From Rothia mucilaginosa (GTDB lineage Bacteria; Actinomycetota; Actinomycetes; Actinomycetales; Micrococcaceae): a stretch of DNA of 64,000 nucleotides. Every line of letters starts with the position of its first letter. Positions within the stretch are counted from its first letter, which is position 1. Where the stretch lies: assembly GCF_901875305.1 (NCBI RefSeq), contig NZ_CABFLY010000006.1:1-64000 (forward strand). The letters are read 5' to 3'. Positions 1-8,856 of the stretch are shown one piece after another. The translations under genes and the position numbers were made by a program. The notes beneath the pieces were generated by a model that was given only the letters and a program-made list of their open reading frames with translations, made no database searches and was not told the DNA's origin.

Positions 1-116
1 GGGAGCTTCTTTGTTTATCTGAGAAAAATGGTTTGAGATTCTATGGTGCCGCCATGAGCCTCTCACGGCGCCGCTCCCGGGGGAACAAAGTTTTTCAAAA
101 AAGTTAACCCCTCAAT

Positions 117-145
117 TTGACCTCCCCTCAAACCGCCGGTATAGT
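117..145 (+). promoter_or_regulatory. sigma-70-type promoter of tRNA-Val(CAC)
   Basis: TTGACC (117-122), a 17-base spacer and TATAGT (140-145) form a near-consensus housekeeping promoter. The start would lie near 152, just before the tRNA at 157. The 116 bases to its left show no gene. Confidence 0.75.
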
Positions 146-156
146 CTTATCCGTAA

Positions 157-231
157 GCGTGATTGGCGCAGTGGTAGCGCGCTTCGTTCACACCGAAGAG
201 GTCACTGGTTCGAACCCAGTATCACGCACCA
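157..231 (+). tRNA. tRNA-Val (anticodon CAC)
   Basis: The sequence folds as a full cloverleaf. The acceptor arms GCGTGAT and ATCACGC pair, the D-arm has GCGC/GCGC pairing, the anticodon stem CTTCG/CGAAG carries the loop TTCACAC (anticodon CAC, reading GTG), and the T-arm ACTGG/CCAGT carries TTCGAAC. The 3' CCA is encoded (229-231). A strong promoter precedes it and a hairpin terminator follows. The other tRNA in this window, at 25248, is also a valine isoacceptor (TAC). Confidence 0.95.
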
Positions 232-234
232 AAG

Positions 235-263
235 AACCCCCGTTTCAAGGAACGGGGGTTTTA
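235..263 (+). terminator. rho-independent terminator after tRNA-Val
   Basis: A 10-base stem (AACCCCCGTT / AACGGGGGTT) with a 6-base loop is followed by a T run. Confidence 0.85.
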
Positions 264-390
264 TTGTGTCCACCCCGGCGCACCCTCCACAAAGGCTCCG
301 AAAACCCGCCGACCCGCCCTGGGACGCACCAACCGGCCAGCCGAGAGAACGCCAAACCCCGACACGGCCCCACCACGAACGAGGTACCCC

Positions 391-1254
391 GTGACATCAC
401 CCGAACTCGCAACCTCCACCGACTACGGACGAATGTACTCCCGCAAGCGCGGGGGAGAACTGCTCGTGCCCTCCATTACCACCGTCATCGGGCAACACGC
501 CACCGACCTGAGCGGCTGGCACGGATACATGGCCGCCAAAGCCGCACTCGAAGACCAGCGCGCCTACCGTGCCTCCGGATCGCACGGCCTCAAGTTCGCC
601 ATTATCCGCGACGCGGCTAGCGCCTCCGAACGATACCGCGACGCCGCAGCCGCACGAGGCGACCGCGTGCACAACTACGCCGAAAACATCGCCCTGCGCG
701 CCATGGGTCGCGACCACGACGTCGCCGGATGCCGCGAACTGCTCATCGCCAACGGCGAGCAAGCCTACGCCGACCGCTTCGACGAATGGTGGGAAGCCTT
801 CAACCCCCGCCCCCTCGCCGCCGAAATTACCATCTGGAACGACACCGTCGGCTACGCGGGCACCCTCGACCTCGTCGCGGAAATCGCGGGCCGCACCTGC
901 ATCATCGACTATAAAACCAAAGGCACCGACAAGCGCGGCCGCGTCAAGGCGCTCGACGAGAAGGTCATCATGCAGCTTGTCGCCGGCCTCAAAGCCGAAG
1001 AATCCCTCGTCGACCCCGACGCCGGCACCTGGGAACCCTGGAAATACGGTGACGCGCCCGTGCTCATGGGCGTGGCCCTCGGCGAGACGCAGGTGCTGCC
1101 GCAGCAGGCGAATCCCGCCATCCTCGAACGCAACTGGTACAAGTTCTGCGCCCTGCGCCGCGTCTGGGAATTCGACCGCCAGCTGCAGGAATTTGAGGAC
1201 CCCGCGCTCATGCCTGTTGTTCCGCCGCCCACCGAGCGACGCTCCGCCGCATAG
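391..1254 (+). CDS. PD-(D/E)XK (RecB/Cas4-like) nuclease family protein
   Basis: A 287-residue protein with a GTG start 6 bases after a GAGG Shine-Dalgarno element. The residue pattern of RecB-family nucleases is visible in order: a His in the RVHNYAE segment (about 94), Glu145, Asp160 in GYAGTLD, the core IIDYKT (Asp173-x-Lys175) and a Gln in the following helix (QLVAG, 195). Members cut DNA or act as exonucleases, and some are phage recombination or Cas4-type proteins. No partner cas, rec or phage gene is next to it, so substrate and pathway are unknown. It sits between a tRNA and def, where other actinobacteria often have priA. Base and codon use match its neighbours, so recent transfer is not evident. 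Confidence 0.6.
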   Translation: MTSPELATSTDYGRMYSRKRGGELLVPSITTVIGQHATDLSGWHGYMAAKAALEDQRAYRASGSHGLKFAIIRDAASASERYRDAAAARGDRVHNYAENIALRAMGRDHDVAGCRELLIANGEQAYADRFDEWWEAFNPRPLAAEITIWNDTVGYAGTLDLVAEIAGRTCIIDYKTKGTDKRGRVKALDEKVIMQLVAGLKAEESLVDPDAGTWEPWKYGDAPVLMGVALGETQVLPQQANPAILERNWYKFCALRRVWEFDRQLQEFEDPALMPVVPPPTERRSAA

Positions 1255-1477
1255 CATTGCGAGGGGCCGGACAGAATGAGCCCCCGCCTCGCTCAGCTCC
1301 CGTGGCGACGACCGGCCCGGAGACTCAGCCTAGAACGCGGCCCAGAGACACCTGCCGAAGACCCCTCTAGATTTACCCGCCCCGATTCGGGGACAATGGG
1401 GGAGAGCCACACCCCGCGGCACCCCACCGAATATCCGTTAGCACATTAGACCGGCCCGGCGCCGGCAGAGGAGAACT

Positions 1478-2083
1478 ATGACCATCCTGAGCATCCGCAC
1501 CGTAGGCGACCCGGTGCTACGTAGCATCTGCGAACCCATCACCGTCTTCGACGACGACCTGGCACGACTCATCGACGACATGCTAGAAACCATGTACGAC
1601 GTGGGTGGCGTGGGATTGGCCGGCCCGCAGATCGGCATCTCCAAGCAGATCTTCACCTTCGGCGGCATCGACGACCGCGAAGGCTATATCATCAACCCCG
1701 TGCTCGAAGTCGGCGAAGAAGACCAGGAAGGCGGCGAAGGTTGCCTGTCCGTGCCCGGTCAGAAGTCCGCGACCCCGCGCAAGAACTGGGCGCGCGTGAC
1801 CGGCGTGGACCGCCACGGCGAACCCCTCGTACTGGAAGGTGAGGGACTATTCGCGCGCATGCTGCAGCACGAAACGGATCACCTGCACGGCAAGCTCTTC
1901 ATCGACCGCCTCGTCGGTGAAGACCGTCGACGCGTGATGCGTGCCCTGCGTGCCGCCGACTACAACACTGTCGCCGCAAAGACCGTGACCGAACGTGCAA
2001 CCCGCGTGGGCGGTGCCTTCGGGGCCGGTGGCGCATTCGGTGCCGGTTCGGCAGGTTCCTCCTTCGGCAGCTTCGGAAAGTAG
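1478..2083 (+). CDS. def: peptide deformylase
   Basis: Removes the formyl group from the N-terminal methionine of nascent proteins in the cytoplasm, using a metal ion. The three family motifs are present: GVGLAGPQ (44-51, the usual second Ala of GxGLAAxQ being Gly), EGCLS (87-91, metal-binding Cys89) and HETDH (131-135, metal-binding His131 and His135, catalytic Glu132). The last about 25 residues form a Gly/Ala/Ser/Phe-rich tail (GGAFGAGGAFGAGSAGSS) outside the usual fold. The ATG follows a GGAG element. fmt starts 6 bases downstream, so the deformylation and formylation enzymes are co-transcribed. Confidence 0.95.
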   Translation: MTILSIRTVGDPVLRSICEPITVFDDDLARLIDDMLETMYDVGGVGLAGPQIGISKQIFTFGGIDDREGYIINPVLEVGEEDQEGGEGCLSVPGQKSATPRKNWARVTGVDRHGEPLVLEGEGLFARMLQHETDHLHGKLFIDRLVGEDRRRVMRALRAADYNTVAAKTVTERATRVGGAFGAGGAFGAGSAGSSFGSFGK

Positions 2084-2089
2084 GCTCAC

Positions 2090-3058
2090 ATGCTCAACAT
2101 CATTTACGCAGGCACCCCCGACGTGGCCGTGCCCCCGCTCGACTACCTCGCAAGCTCCGATAAGGTGCGCGTGGTGGGCGTGCTCACCCGCGAGGACGCT
2201 CCCGTGGGCCGCAAGCGCGTGCTCACCCCCTCCCCGGTCGCCCAGCGCGCCGAGGAGCTCGGCCTGCCCATCGTGAAGGCAAACCGCTGGAACGACGAAG
2301 CCGCCGCGGCCCTCTCAGAGCTGAACGCCGACGCGGCAGCCGTGGTCGCCTACGGTGCCCTGCTACCGCTGCCCGCGCTCGAATCCCTGCGCTACGGCTG
2401 GGTCAACCTGCACTTCTCCAAGCTGCCCGCATGGCGTGGCGCCGCCCCCGTACAGCGCGCCCTCATCGCCGGTGAGCAGGAAATTTTCTCCACCACCTTC
2501 CTGCTCGAAGAAGGCCTGGACACCGGCCCCACCTTCGAACAAGAATCCACCCCCGTGGCCGCCGACGACACCGCAGGCTCCGTGCTCATGCGCCTGGCCA
2601 CCAGCGGCGGCGCGCTGCTCGAGCGCACCTTTGAACGCCTCGAGGCCGGCGAGCACGGTACCGTGCAGGTCGAGGACGAGTCGGTCAGCTACGCCTCCAA
2701 GATGAGCATTACCGACGGCCGCCTCACCTGGACCGAGCCCGCCGAACAGATCCTGGCACGCTACCGCGGCGTGACCCCCGAACCCGGCGCATGGTGCGAA
2801 CTGGGCGAAAACCGCTTCAAGATCGGCGGCCTGGCGGTTGCCGACGAGCGCCTGGTGGCCTCCCTGACCGAGACGAACGGCGGCACCCTGGCACCCGGCG
2901 CGGTGCGCCTGCACGCGAAGAAGGTGCTGGTCGGCACCGGTACCGAACCCCTGATGCTACTGCAGGTTCAGCCCGCCGGTAAGAAAATGATGGATGCATC
3001 CGCGTGGGCTCGCGGCGCTGGCAAGGACATGGTGGAAGGCCTGGTGGTACTCGCATGA
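2090..3058 (+). CDS. fmt: methionyl-tRNA formyltransferase
   Basis: Formylates initiator Met-tRNA with 10-formyltetrahydrofolate. At 322 residues it has normal family length. The catalytic triad falls at the same numbering as in E. coli: Asn106 and His108 in WVNLHFS, and Asp144 in EGLDTG. The tRNA/folate loop KLPAWRGAAPVQ follows. It lies between def and rsmB, and its stop overlaps the rsmB start by four bases (ATGA), which implies translational coupling. Confidence 0.95.
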   Translation: MLNIIYAGTPDVAVPPLDYLASSDKVRVVGVLTREDAPVGRKRVLTPSPVAQRAEELGLPIVKANRWNDEAAAALSELNADAAAVVAYGALLPLPALESLRYGWVNLHFSKLPAWRGAAPVQRALIAGEQEIFSTTFLLEEGLDTGPTFEQESTPVAADDTAGSVLMRLATSGGALLERTFERLEAGEHGTVQVEDESVSYASKMSITDGRLTWTEPAEQILARYRGVTPEPGAWCELGENRFKIGGLAVADERLVASLTETNGGTLAPGAVRLHAKKVLVGTGTEPLMLLQVQPAGKKMMDASAWARGAGKDMVEGLVVLA

Positions 3059-5010
3059 GCAACGAAAAGCGCCCCCACAAGGGTGGACACGGCAAGCCCG
3101 GTCACTCCGGTAAGCCCGGCAACGGCAAGTTCAACCAGGGCAGTGGCCAGGGCGAAGGCGGTACGAAGCGTAAGCGTCGCCGCCGCTCCGGCGCTGGCAA
3201 CGGCTCTGGCTCTGGCGTGAGCGAGCAGAACCGCCAGCAGTCCCAGAATTCCCAGCGCGCTCAGAACCAGCAATCCCATGGCCGCCCGCAGAAATGGGAT
3301 GACAACTCCCGCAGTGAATCGCGCACCGGCCGCCGCTTTGACGGCCTGACCAGCGTCGAACGCGCCGAACGCCGCGCCAAGACCGCGCACGAGGACACCA
3401 AACGCGGTGGCGGCGGCACCTCCCAGCGCAATAAGAGCGGCCACGAACGCAACCGCCGCTCCATGTCCGCCCGCGAATTCTCGGCGGCGGCGCCCTCCGC
3501 ACGCTCGCGTACCGCAGACACCGCCCGCGCAACCGTCTTCGACGTACTGCGCTCCGTGGCAGAATCTGACGCCTACGCGAACCTGGTGCTGCCCAAGGCG
3601 ATTCGTAGCCACCACCTCGACCACCGCGACGCGGGCTTCGCCACCGAGCTGACCTACGGCACGCTGCGCCACCAGGGCACCTACGACGCAATCCTGCGCC
3701 ACTGCGTGGACCGTCCCCTCGAGAAGGTCGGTGTGACCACCCTGATTGTGCTGCGCATGGGCGTGCACCAGCTGCTGAACATGCGCGTTCCCGCCCACGC
3801 GGCGCTGAACCAGAGCGTGTCCCTGGCACGCGAAAAGATCGGTGCGGGCCCGGCAAGCTTCATCAACGCGGTGCTCCGCCGCGTTTCCGAGCGCACCCCC
3901 GAAGAGTGGTACGAACTCATCATCGAGGACGCGAAGGACGACACCGAACGCATGGCCCTGCTCGCCTCGCACCCGGCCTGGATTGTGCGTTCCATGCGCC
4001 AGGCGCTGGTCGCGCACGGCCGCCCCGCCTCCGAAATCGAGCAACTGCTCGAGGCCGACAACCTCGCCCCCGTGGTGAACCTGGTGGCGCTACCCGGCCT
4101 GGGCAGCCTCGAGGAGGCGCGCGAACAGGGCGCCGTGGATGGCGAGCTGGTTGAGGGCTCGGCACTGTACGCATCCGGCGACTTGGCCCGCCTCGAATCA
4201 GTGCGTGAGGGCACCGTCCGTGCGCAGGACGCCGGCTCCCAGCTGGTGGCACGCGCACTCGCCGCCGCACCCCTGGACGGCACCGACACCGCCTGGCTTG
4301 ACCTGTGCGCGGGCCCCGGCGGTAAGGCGGCGTTGCTTGGCGCTATCGGTGTTCAGCGTGGCGCATCCCTGGTTGCCAATGAGGCGGCACCGCACCGCGC
4401 CCAGCTCGTGGAATCCTCCATGCGCCCCCTGCCCGAGGACAGCTACACGGTACTCACCGGCGACGGCCGCCAGATCCGCGAGACCCTGCGCAAGAACGCC
4501 TCCGCACTGCCCGGCTCCGTTGAGCCCGGTCAGCTTTTCGACCGCGTCATGGTGGATGTGCCCTGCTCGGGTCTGGGTGCCCTGCGCCGCCGCCCCGAGG
4601 CACGTTGGCGCAAGTCCCTGCGCGACATCGCCGAGCTACTGCCCCTGCAGCGTCAGCTCCTGGACGCAGCCATTGAGGCGACCCGCCCCGGCGGCGTGAT
4701 CGCCTACGTGACCTGCTCCCCGCACGCGGCAGAAACCCAGAACATTGTGGCCGAGGTGCTCGAAAGCGGTGCGGTCAGCCTGCTCGACTCCGCCGCCGCA
4801 CTGCGTGAAATTGCTCTGCACATCGAAGGCGCGAACGGCGAGTCCGTGAGCGTGCTGGCGGGGGAGAAGGACCCCGGTCACACCCCCGAAATCAAGGTGA
4901 AGAAGGGTGCGCCGGTCGTGAAGGCTTCGGAGAACCCGACCACCGCACAGCTGTGGCCGCACGTGCATGGAACCGACGCAATGTTCCTCGCCCTGCTGCG
5001 TAAGAACTAA
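3055..5010 (+). CDS. rsmB: 16S rRNA (cytosine-967-C5)-methyltransferase RsmB
   Basis: The start chosen is the ATG overlapping the fmt stop, giving 651 residues. The first about 150 residues are a charged Lys/Gly/Arg/Gln-rich arm (KPGHSGKPGNGK..., GRRFDGLTS...), unusually long for RsmB. It probably binds RNA and is disordered. A NusB-like domain follows (about 165-300), then the SAM-dependent methyltransferase: SAM motif LDLCAGPGGKAALL, motif IV VDVPCSGLGALRR with one catalytic Cys, and YVTCSPHAAET with the second. The next gene is rpe, 51 bases away with its own ribosome site. Confidence 0.93.
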   Translation: MSNEKRPHKGGHGKPGHSGKPGNGKFNQGSGQGEGGTKRKRRRRSGAGNGSGSGVSEQNRQQSQNSQRAQNQQSHGRPQKWDDNSRSESRTGRRFDGLTSVERAERRAKTAHEDTKRGGGGTSQRNKSGHERNRRSMSAREFSAAAPSARSRTADTARATVFDVLRSVAESDAYANLVLPKAIRSHHLDHRDAGFATELTYGTLRHQGTYDAILRHCVDRPLEKVGVTTLIVLRMGVHQLLNMRVPAHAALNQSVSLAREKIGAGPASFINAVLRRVSERTPEEWYELIIEDAKDDTERMALLASHPAWIVRSMRQALVAHGRPASEIEQLLEADNLAPVVNLVALPGLGSLEEAREQGAVDGELVEGSALYASGDLARLESVREGTVRAQDAGSQLVARALAAAPLDGTDTAWLDLCAGPGGKAALLGAIGVQRGASLVANEAAPHRAQLVESSMRPLPEDSYTVLTGDGRQIRETLRKNASALPGSVEPGQLFDRVMVDVPCSGLGALRRRPEARWRKSLRDIAELLPLQRQLLDAAIEATRPGGVIAYVTCSPHAAETQNIVAEVLESGAVSLLDSAAALREIALHIEGANGESVSVLAGEKDPGHTPEIKVKKGAPVVKASENPTTAQLWPHVHGTDAMFLALLRKN

Positions 5011-5061
5011 ACCTTTATTCGCCCATCACCCGCCATACGGCACGGATTTGAAAGGACCCCT

Positions 5062-5763
5062 ATGGGTATTGCCATTAACCCCTCCATCCTCTCGGCGGAT
5101 TTCGCGAATCTGCAGCGTGAGCTGGAGCGCATCGCGACCGCAGATGCCGCGCATATTGACGTGATGGACAACCACTTCGTCCCCAACCTCACCTGGGGCC
5201 CGCCCGTGGTCAAGCGTCTGCGTGAAATCTCGCCGGTGCCGTTCGACGTGCACCTGATGATTGAGGACGCCGACCGTTGGGCACCCGAATACGCCAGCAT
5301 GGGCTGCGAGTCGGTGACCTTCCACGCGGAGGCGGCTATCGCCCCCATCAAGCTGGCGCGCACCCTGCGTGCCGAGGGCGCGAAGGCAGGCATGGCGCTG
5401 CGCCCCGCGACCGCCGTGGAACCCTACCTGGACATGCTCAGTGAGCTGGACATGCTGCTGATTATGACCGTGGAGCCCGGCTTCGGCGGCCAGGCGTTCC
5501 TGGACGTGACCCTGCCGAAGATTGCCCGCGCCGCCAAGGCGATTGAGGGCGCGAACCTGCCGGTGATTTTGCAGGTGGACGGCGGCATCACCGAGGAGAC
5601 CATTCTGCGTGCGGCCGAGGCGGGCGCAACCTGCTTCGTGGCCGGCAGTTCGGTCTACGGTGTGGACGAGGCGCTCGGCGGCCCGGAGGCGGCCATCGCC
5701 TCCCTGCGCGCCGCGGCGGCTTCGGTGCAGCGTTCCAATGCCGGTTGCGGTTGCGGCCACTAG
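5062..5763 (+). CDS. rpe: ribulose-phosphate 3-epimerase
   Basis: Interconverts ribulose-5-phosphate and xylulose-5-phosphate in the pentose phosphate pathway; gnd further along acts in the same route. The TIM-barrel motifs are [17 protein letters not shown] (metal-binding Asp/His), [24 protein letters not shown] (second catalytic Asp) and VAGSSVYG (phosphate loop). The start follows GAAAGGA. The C-terminus ends in the Cys/His-rich tail NAGCGCGH, beyond the normal end of the barrel. This is the last gene of the def-fmt-rsmB-rpe block before a terminator. Confidence 0.95.
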   Translation: MGIAINPSILSADFANLQRELERIATADAAHIDVMDNHFVPNLTWGPPVVKRLREISPVPFDVHLMIEDADRWAPEYASMGCESVTFHAEAAIAPIKLARTLRAEGAKAGMALRPATAVEPYLDMLSELDMLLIMTVEPGFGGQAFLDVTLPKIARAAKAIEGANLPVILQVDGGITEETILRAAEAGATCFVAGSSVYGVDEALGGPEAAIASLRAAAASVQRSNAGCGCGH

Positions 5764-5810
5764 TGGCGCCCCGCACTCAATAAAGCCTCAAGCGCCCCGT
5801 TGTGAAGATT

Positions 5811-5845
5811 GCGCCCCGTCGTTGTTCTTCACGGCGGGGCGTTTG
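5811..5845 (+). terminator. terminator after rpe
   Basis: CGCCCCGTC pairs with the downstream GGCGGGGCG around a loop of about 12 bases, followed by TTTG. It ends the def-rpe operon. The next 180 bases to about 6030 contain no gene. An inverted pair TGTCA-N9-TGACA (5930-5948) is the only structure seen there. Confidence 0.65.
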
Positions 5846-6029
5846 TGCGTCGCGAGAGGGTTGTGAGAGGGGTTAGGGGGAGCGCGGCATTCCGGGGGTG
5901 AGGACGTTCATTCGCTTCGTTAGACACCCTGTCAGCAAAATTGTGACAAATTACGAAGAGTCAAAAACCCTGAAAATCCGCGGTAGAACGGGTCATCGCC
6001 TCGGGAACGTATGCGAGGCTCTGAATATC

Positions 6030-6076
6030 TTGATGTAACACTCAGATATCTGTAAGGTTAGGTATAGTTTAGTGAT
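6030..6076 (+). promoter_or_regulatory. promoter with DtxR/IdeR-like iron box upstream of the siderophore receptor gene
   Basis: TTGATG (6030-6035), a 17-base spacer and TAAGGT (6053-6058) resemble -35/-10 elements. The 19 bases at 6053-6071 match the DtxR/IdeR consensus TTAGGTTAGGCTAACCTAA at 12 positions, and the left half is almost perfect (TAAGGTTAGG). The box covers the -10 and start point, where a repressor would block RNA polymerase. The receptor gene begins 20 bases later behind AGGGAG. Iron-responsive repression is inferred. Confidence 0.55.
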
Positions 6077-6090
6077 ATCTAGGGAGAACT

Positions 6091-7170
6091 ATGTCTTTCA
6101 ACCTTTCCGAGCTAACCGACGCCGAAAACCAGGGTGCATCGGGCGTTAACCGCCGCGCCTTCTTCGGTCTGGCCCTCGCCTCCTCAGTTGCCCTCGCCCT
6201 CGCGGCCTGCAGTAGCGAGACCACTACGACCACCACCTCCGGCGGCTCCGCATCGGGCGGTTCGAACTCCGGCGGCACCCGCACCATCAAGGACATCGAC
6301 CAGGAGAACGTAGAAGTTCCCGCCAACCCGAAGAAGGTCATCGTGCTCTCCGAGCCGACCCTCGACGGCCTGCTCGCCCTCGGCGTGACCCCCGCCGGTT
6401 CCGTTTCGGGCCGCGGCCAGTCCGGCGTTCCGAACTATTTGGCCGACCGAGCCAAGGACGTCAAGATTATCGGCACCGTTGCCCAGGTGAACTACGAACA
6501 GATCGGTAACCTCGACCCCGACCTGATTCTGGTCGACTCCACCGGCGTGGACAAGCGCTCCGAGGCCTTCGAAACCCTCAAGAAGATTGCCCCCGTGGTC
6601 TACTGCGGCTACGCTGGCGGTGACTGGCGCATCAATTTCCGCAACGTGGCGAAGGCGATGAACATGGTCGACAAGGGCGAAGAGGTCATCAAGGCGTACG
6701 AGGCAAGCGCCGCAACGCTGAAGGATCAGCTCGCCCCCAAGTACGGCGATAAGACCTTCTCCGTCGTGCGCTGGGCAGGCAACGGCCCCGCCCTGATTCT
6801 CAAGGAACTGCCCGCCGGTCAGGTACTCAACGACCTGGGCCTCAAGCGCCCCTCCTCGCAGGACCGCAACGGCCAGGGCCACTCCGAGCCCGTCTCCCTG
6901 GAGAACCTGGCAACCATCGACGCGGACTACATGTTCCTCGGCACCCTCGGCGGCGCAAGCCAGAAGAACCCGAACGCACAGGGTACCGCAGGTCTGCAGG
7001 GCGCCGAAGAAGCACTGAATAAGGCAAAGGAAACCTCCGGATTCACCAACCTGAAGGCAGTCAAGGACGACCACGTGATTCTCGTGGACGGCTCCAAGTG
7101 GACCTCCACCGGCGGCCCGCTGCTGCTCGAGGGCATTATCGAAGACGTCAAGAAGGCGCTTCCGCTCTAA
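6091..7170 (+). CDS. fepB: Tat lipoprotein, iron-siderophore ABC transporter substrate-binding protein
   Basis: Extracytoplasmic lipid-anchored receptor (359 residues) that would hand ferric siderophore to the FecCD permeases encoded downstream. The N-terminus has a twin-arginine motif (NRRAFFGLAL, 20-29) and a lipobox LALAAC with lipid-bearing Cys40, then a Thr/Ser/Gly linker. The mature part begins with the class III binding-protein pattern VIVLSEPTLDGLLALGV and continues with NYEQIGNLDPDLILVD, which is characteristic of this family. The symbol is inferred from the enterobactin-type enzymes in the same locus; the exact ligand is not shown by sequence. Confidence 0.85.
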   Translation: MSFNLSELTDAENQGASGVNRRAFFGLALASSVALALAACSSETTTTTTSGGSASGGSNSGGTRTIKDIDQENVEVPANPKKVIVLSEPTLDGLLALGVTPAGSVSGRGQSGVPNYLADRAKDVKIIGTVAQVNYEQIGNLDPDLILVDSTGVDKRSEAFETLKKIAPVVYCGYAGGDWRINFRNVAKAMNMVDKGEEVIKAYEASAATLKDQLAPKYGDKTFSVVRWAGNGPALILKELPAGQVLNDLGLKRPSSQDRNGQGHSEPVSLENLATIDADYMFLGTLGGASQKNPNAQGTAGLQGAEEALNKAKETSGFTNLKAVKDDHVILVDGSKWTSTGGPLLLEGIIEDVKKALPL

Positions 7171-7217
7171 AGCGCCCTCACCCTTGTGTGAAGCCATCAC
7201 CTGATAAAGCTTCCAGG

Positions 7218-7256
7218 CCCCTTCCCGCCGCGACCTAGACCCGCGGCGGGAAGGGG
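7218..7256 (+). other. perfect 15-bp hairpin between receptor and surface-protein genes
   Basis: CCCCTTCCCGCCGCG and its exact reverse complement flank a 9-base loop. No T tract follows. It may be an mRNA-stabilising or attenuating hairpin that lowers downstream expression relative to the receptor rather than a simple terminator. Confidence 0.6.
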
Positions 7257-7291
7257 ATGCACGACCCACCACACCATCCTCAAGGACCACA

Positions 7292-8833
7292 ATGACCGAA
7301 ACTCGACCTGTGCGCACCGCAGCCCGCTACGGTGCCGTCGTGGCTCTCGCCGGCGCGCTCATCACTCCCGGAGCAGCGCTGACCGGCACCACTCTTGCAT
7401 TCGCGGATTCCAACCTGCCGATTGGTATCGCCTCGGACCCGGCGGCGACCCCGTCAGCCTCGGCTACCCCTAATGCTGCTCCCTCTGATGAGCCGAGCAA
7501 GACCGCTGAGCCTACTCCGTCCGCGTCGTCGAGTATTGAGCCGACTAAGTCTGCCAGCTCCAAGCCCGCGAACCCCGTGAAGGCGAATGTCACCATCTCC
7601 ACCGAAAAGTGGCGCGAAGGCAAGATTGTGGTGCGCGGTGAAGGCTTCGTGAGTAACGCCCCCGGTCGCGGCGCCGTATTTGCGGTCAAGTTCCTGGATG
7701 CCCGCCCCGATAAGAATCACCAGGCCATTAACCCCCTGACCAAGAAGGGCGGCAACTCGCCCGCGAACTTCATGGCAATCGCCAATGAAGACGGCACCTT
7801 TGAGGTTGAGGTTCCCCTGCCGACCCCCGAAAACACCGGTCTGAGTGCTGAAGATTTGGCGAAGGCAGGCTGGGCTACCGAAAATTCCGAGCACAACGTG
7901 CAGGTCCTCTCTGGTTCCCTGGGCGGAGAAGACGAGCAGGGTAATAACTACGACCGCGGTGTGTCTATTCGACAGCTGATTAAGCTCAGCGACAAGGCTC
8001 CGGAGTACGCCCCCGTTGACGCCCCCCAGCCGGTCAACGCCTCCGAACTGACCGACGGCCATGGCGTGCAGGTGATCCGTGACGGTTCTACCGTGACCGT
8101 GACCGTGCCGAACGCTGAACCGGGCACCTGGGTGTACGCCGCAACCTACCTCGGCAACTCCCCGCAGACCCTCTACGGCTCCGGCTGGAAGCGTCTAGAT
8201 AACAACCGCAGCTTCAGCTACGAAACCCGTGTAAGCATGCCCGCCGCCACCTACCGCGTGGTCGTGCACAACGGCAACCAAGGCGCGCAGAACGCTGTCC
8301 TTGGTTTTGCTGACATAACCGTGGAGCGTGCTGTTACCCCTCGTCAGGAAGTTTCCCGTGATGAGCAGGACGCCACCGACCAGCTGGTTGAAGAGCTGAA
8401 CGAAAACCCCGCAACCGCAACCACCACCGCACCGGTGCCCATGCGTAACGCGGGCGGCCGCATCAGCACCCGCGCCACCGACGTGGACGCATCCCTCGCC
8501 GCCCTGTCGCAGAGCACCTCCCCAATCGTGAACCGTGTGCAGGCTAAGGCGAAGGTTCAGGATGCGCAGAAGGCCCTGGCATCTAACCTGCAGAAGACTG
8601 AAGGTGCCGCGAAAAAGGCTGTGAAGGCCGCAGCCGGTTCTGAGAACTCGCAGAACACGCAGGGCTCCCAGAACTCCGCCGCAGGCACGAAGGCACAAGG
8701 TCCTGTCATTGAAGGCACTGAGCTGACCGGCCTGACCAAGTGGCTGGTCAACAACGCCAATAACCTGCTGCTTTCGGTATCTGGCCTGGTGGTTTTGGCC
8801 GCGGCTCTGCTGTTGCGCACCTCCAAGAAGTAA
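7292..8833 (+). CDS. cell-surface anchored protein in siderophore-uptake operon, function unknown
   Basis: 513 residues. A Sec signal peptide (about 1-38, ending LAFA|DS) precedes a Ser/Ala/Pro/Thr-rich stalk. Then come two probable beta-sandwich modules: one with VTISTEKWREGKIVVRGEGF and a second from about 255 (VQVIRDGSTVTVTVPNAEPGT...). A low-complexity Ala/Gln/Asn/Lys linker leads to a single C-terminal membrane helix (LLLSVSGLVVLAAALLL) with a short KK tail. There is no LPxTG motif, so it is probably membrane-held rather than sortase-linked. Its place between receptor and permease genes suggests a role in catching or relaying iron compounds at the surface, as HtaA-type proteins do in corynebacteria. 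That is inference; I recognise no known domain. The start has AAGGA 7 bases upstream. Confidence 0.7.
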   Translation: MTETRPVRTAARYGAVVALAGALITPGAALTGTTLAFADSNLPIGIASDPAATPSASATPNAAPSDEPSKTAEPTPSASSSIEPTKSASSKPANPVKANVTISTEKWREGKIVVRGEGFVSNAPGRGAVFAVKFLDARPDKNHQAINPLTKKGGNSPANFMAIANEDGTFEVEVPLPTPENTGLSAEDLAKAGWATENSEHNVQVLSGSLGGEDEQGNNYDRGVSIRQLIKLSDKAPEYAPVDAPQPVNASELTDGHGVQVIRDGSTVTVTVPNAEPGTWVYAATYLGNSPQTLYGSGWKRLDNNRSFSYETRVSMPAATYRVVVHNGNQGAQNAVLGFADITVERAVTPRQEVSRDEQDATDQLVEELNENPATATTTAPVPMRNAGGRISTRATDVDASLAALSQSTSPIVNRVQAKAKVQDAQKALASNLQKTEGAAKKAVKAAAGSENSQNTQGSQNSAAGTKAQGPVIEGTELTGLTKWLVNNANNLLLSVSGLVVLAAALLLRTSKK

Positions 8834-8856
8834 GCTTTCTGACCACATATTCACAC

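Noticed and set aside
5930..5948. TGTCA-N9-TGACA as a specific regulator site
   Set aside because: A short, common motif far from the mapped-looking promoter; no regulator family can be named.
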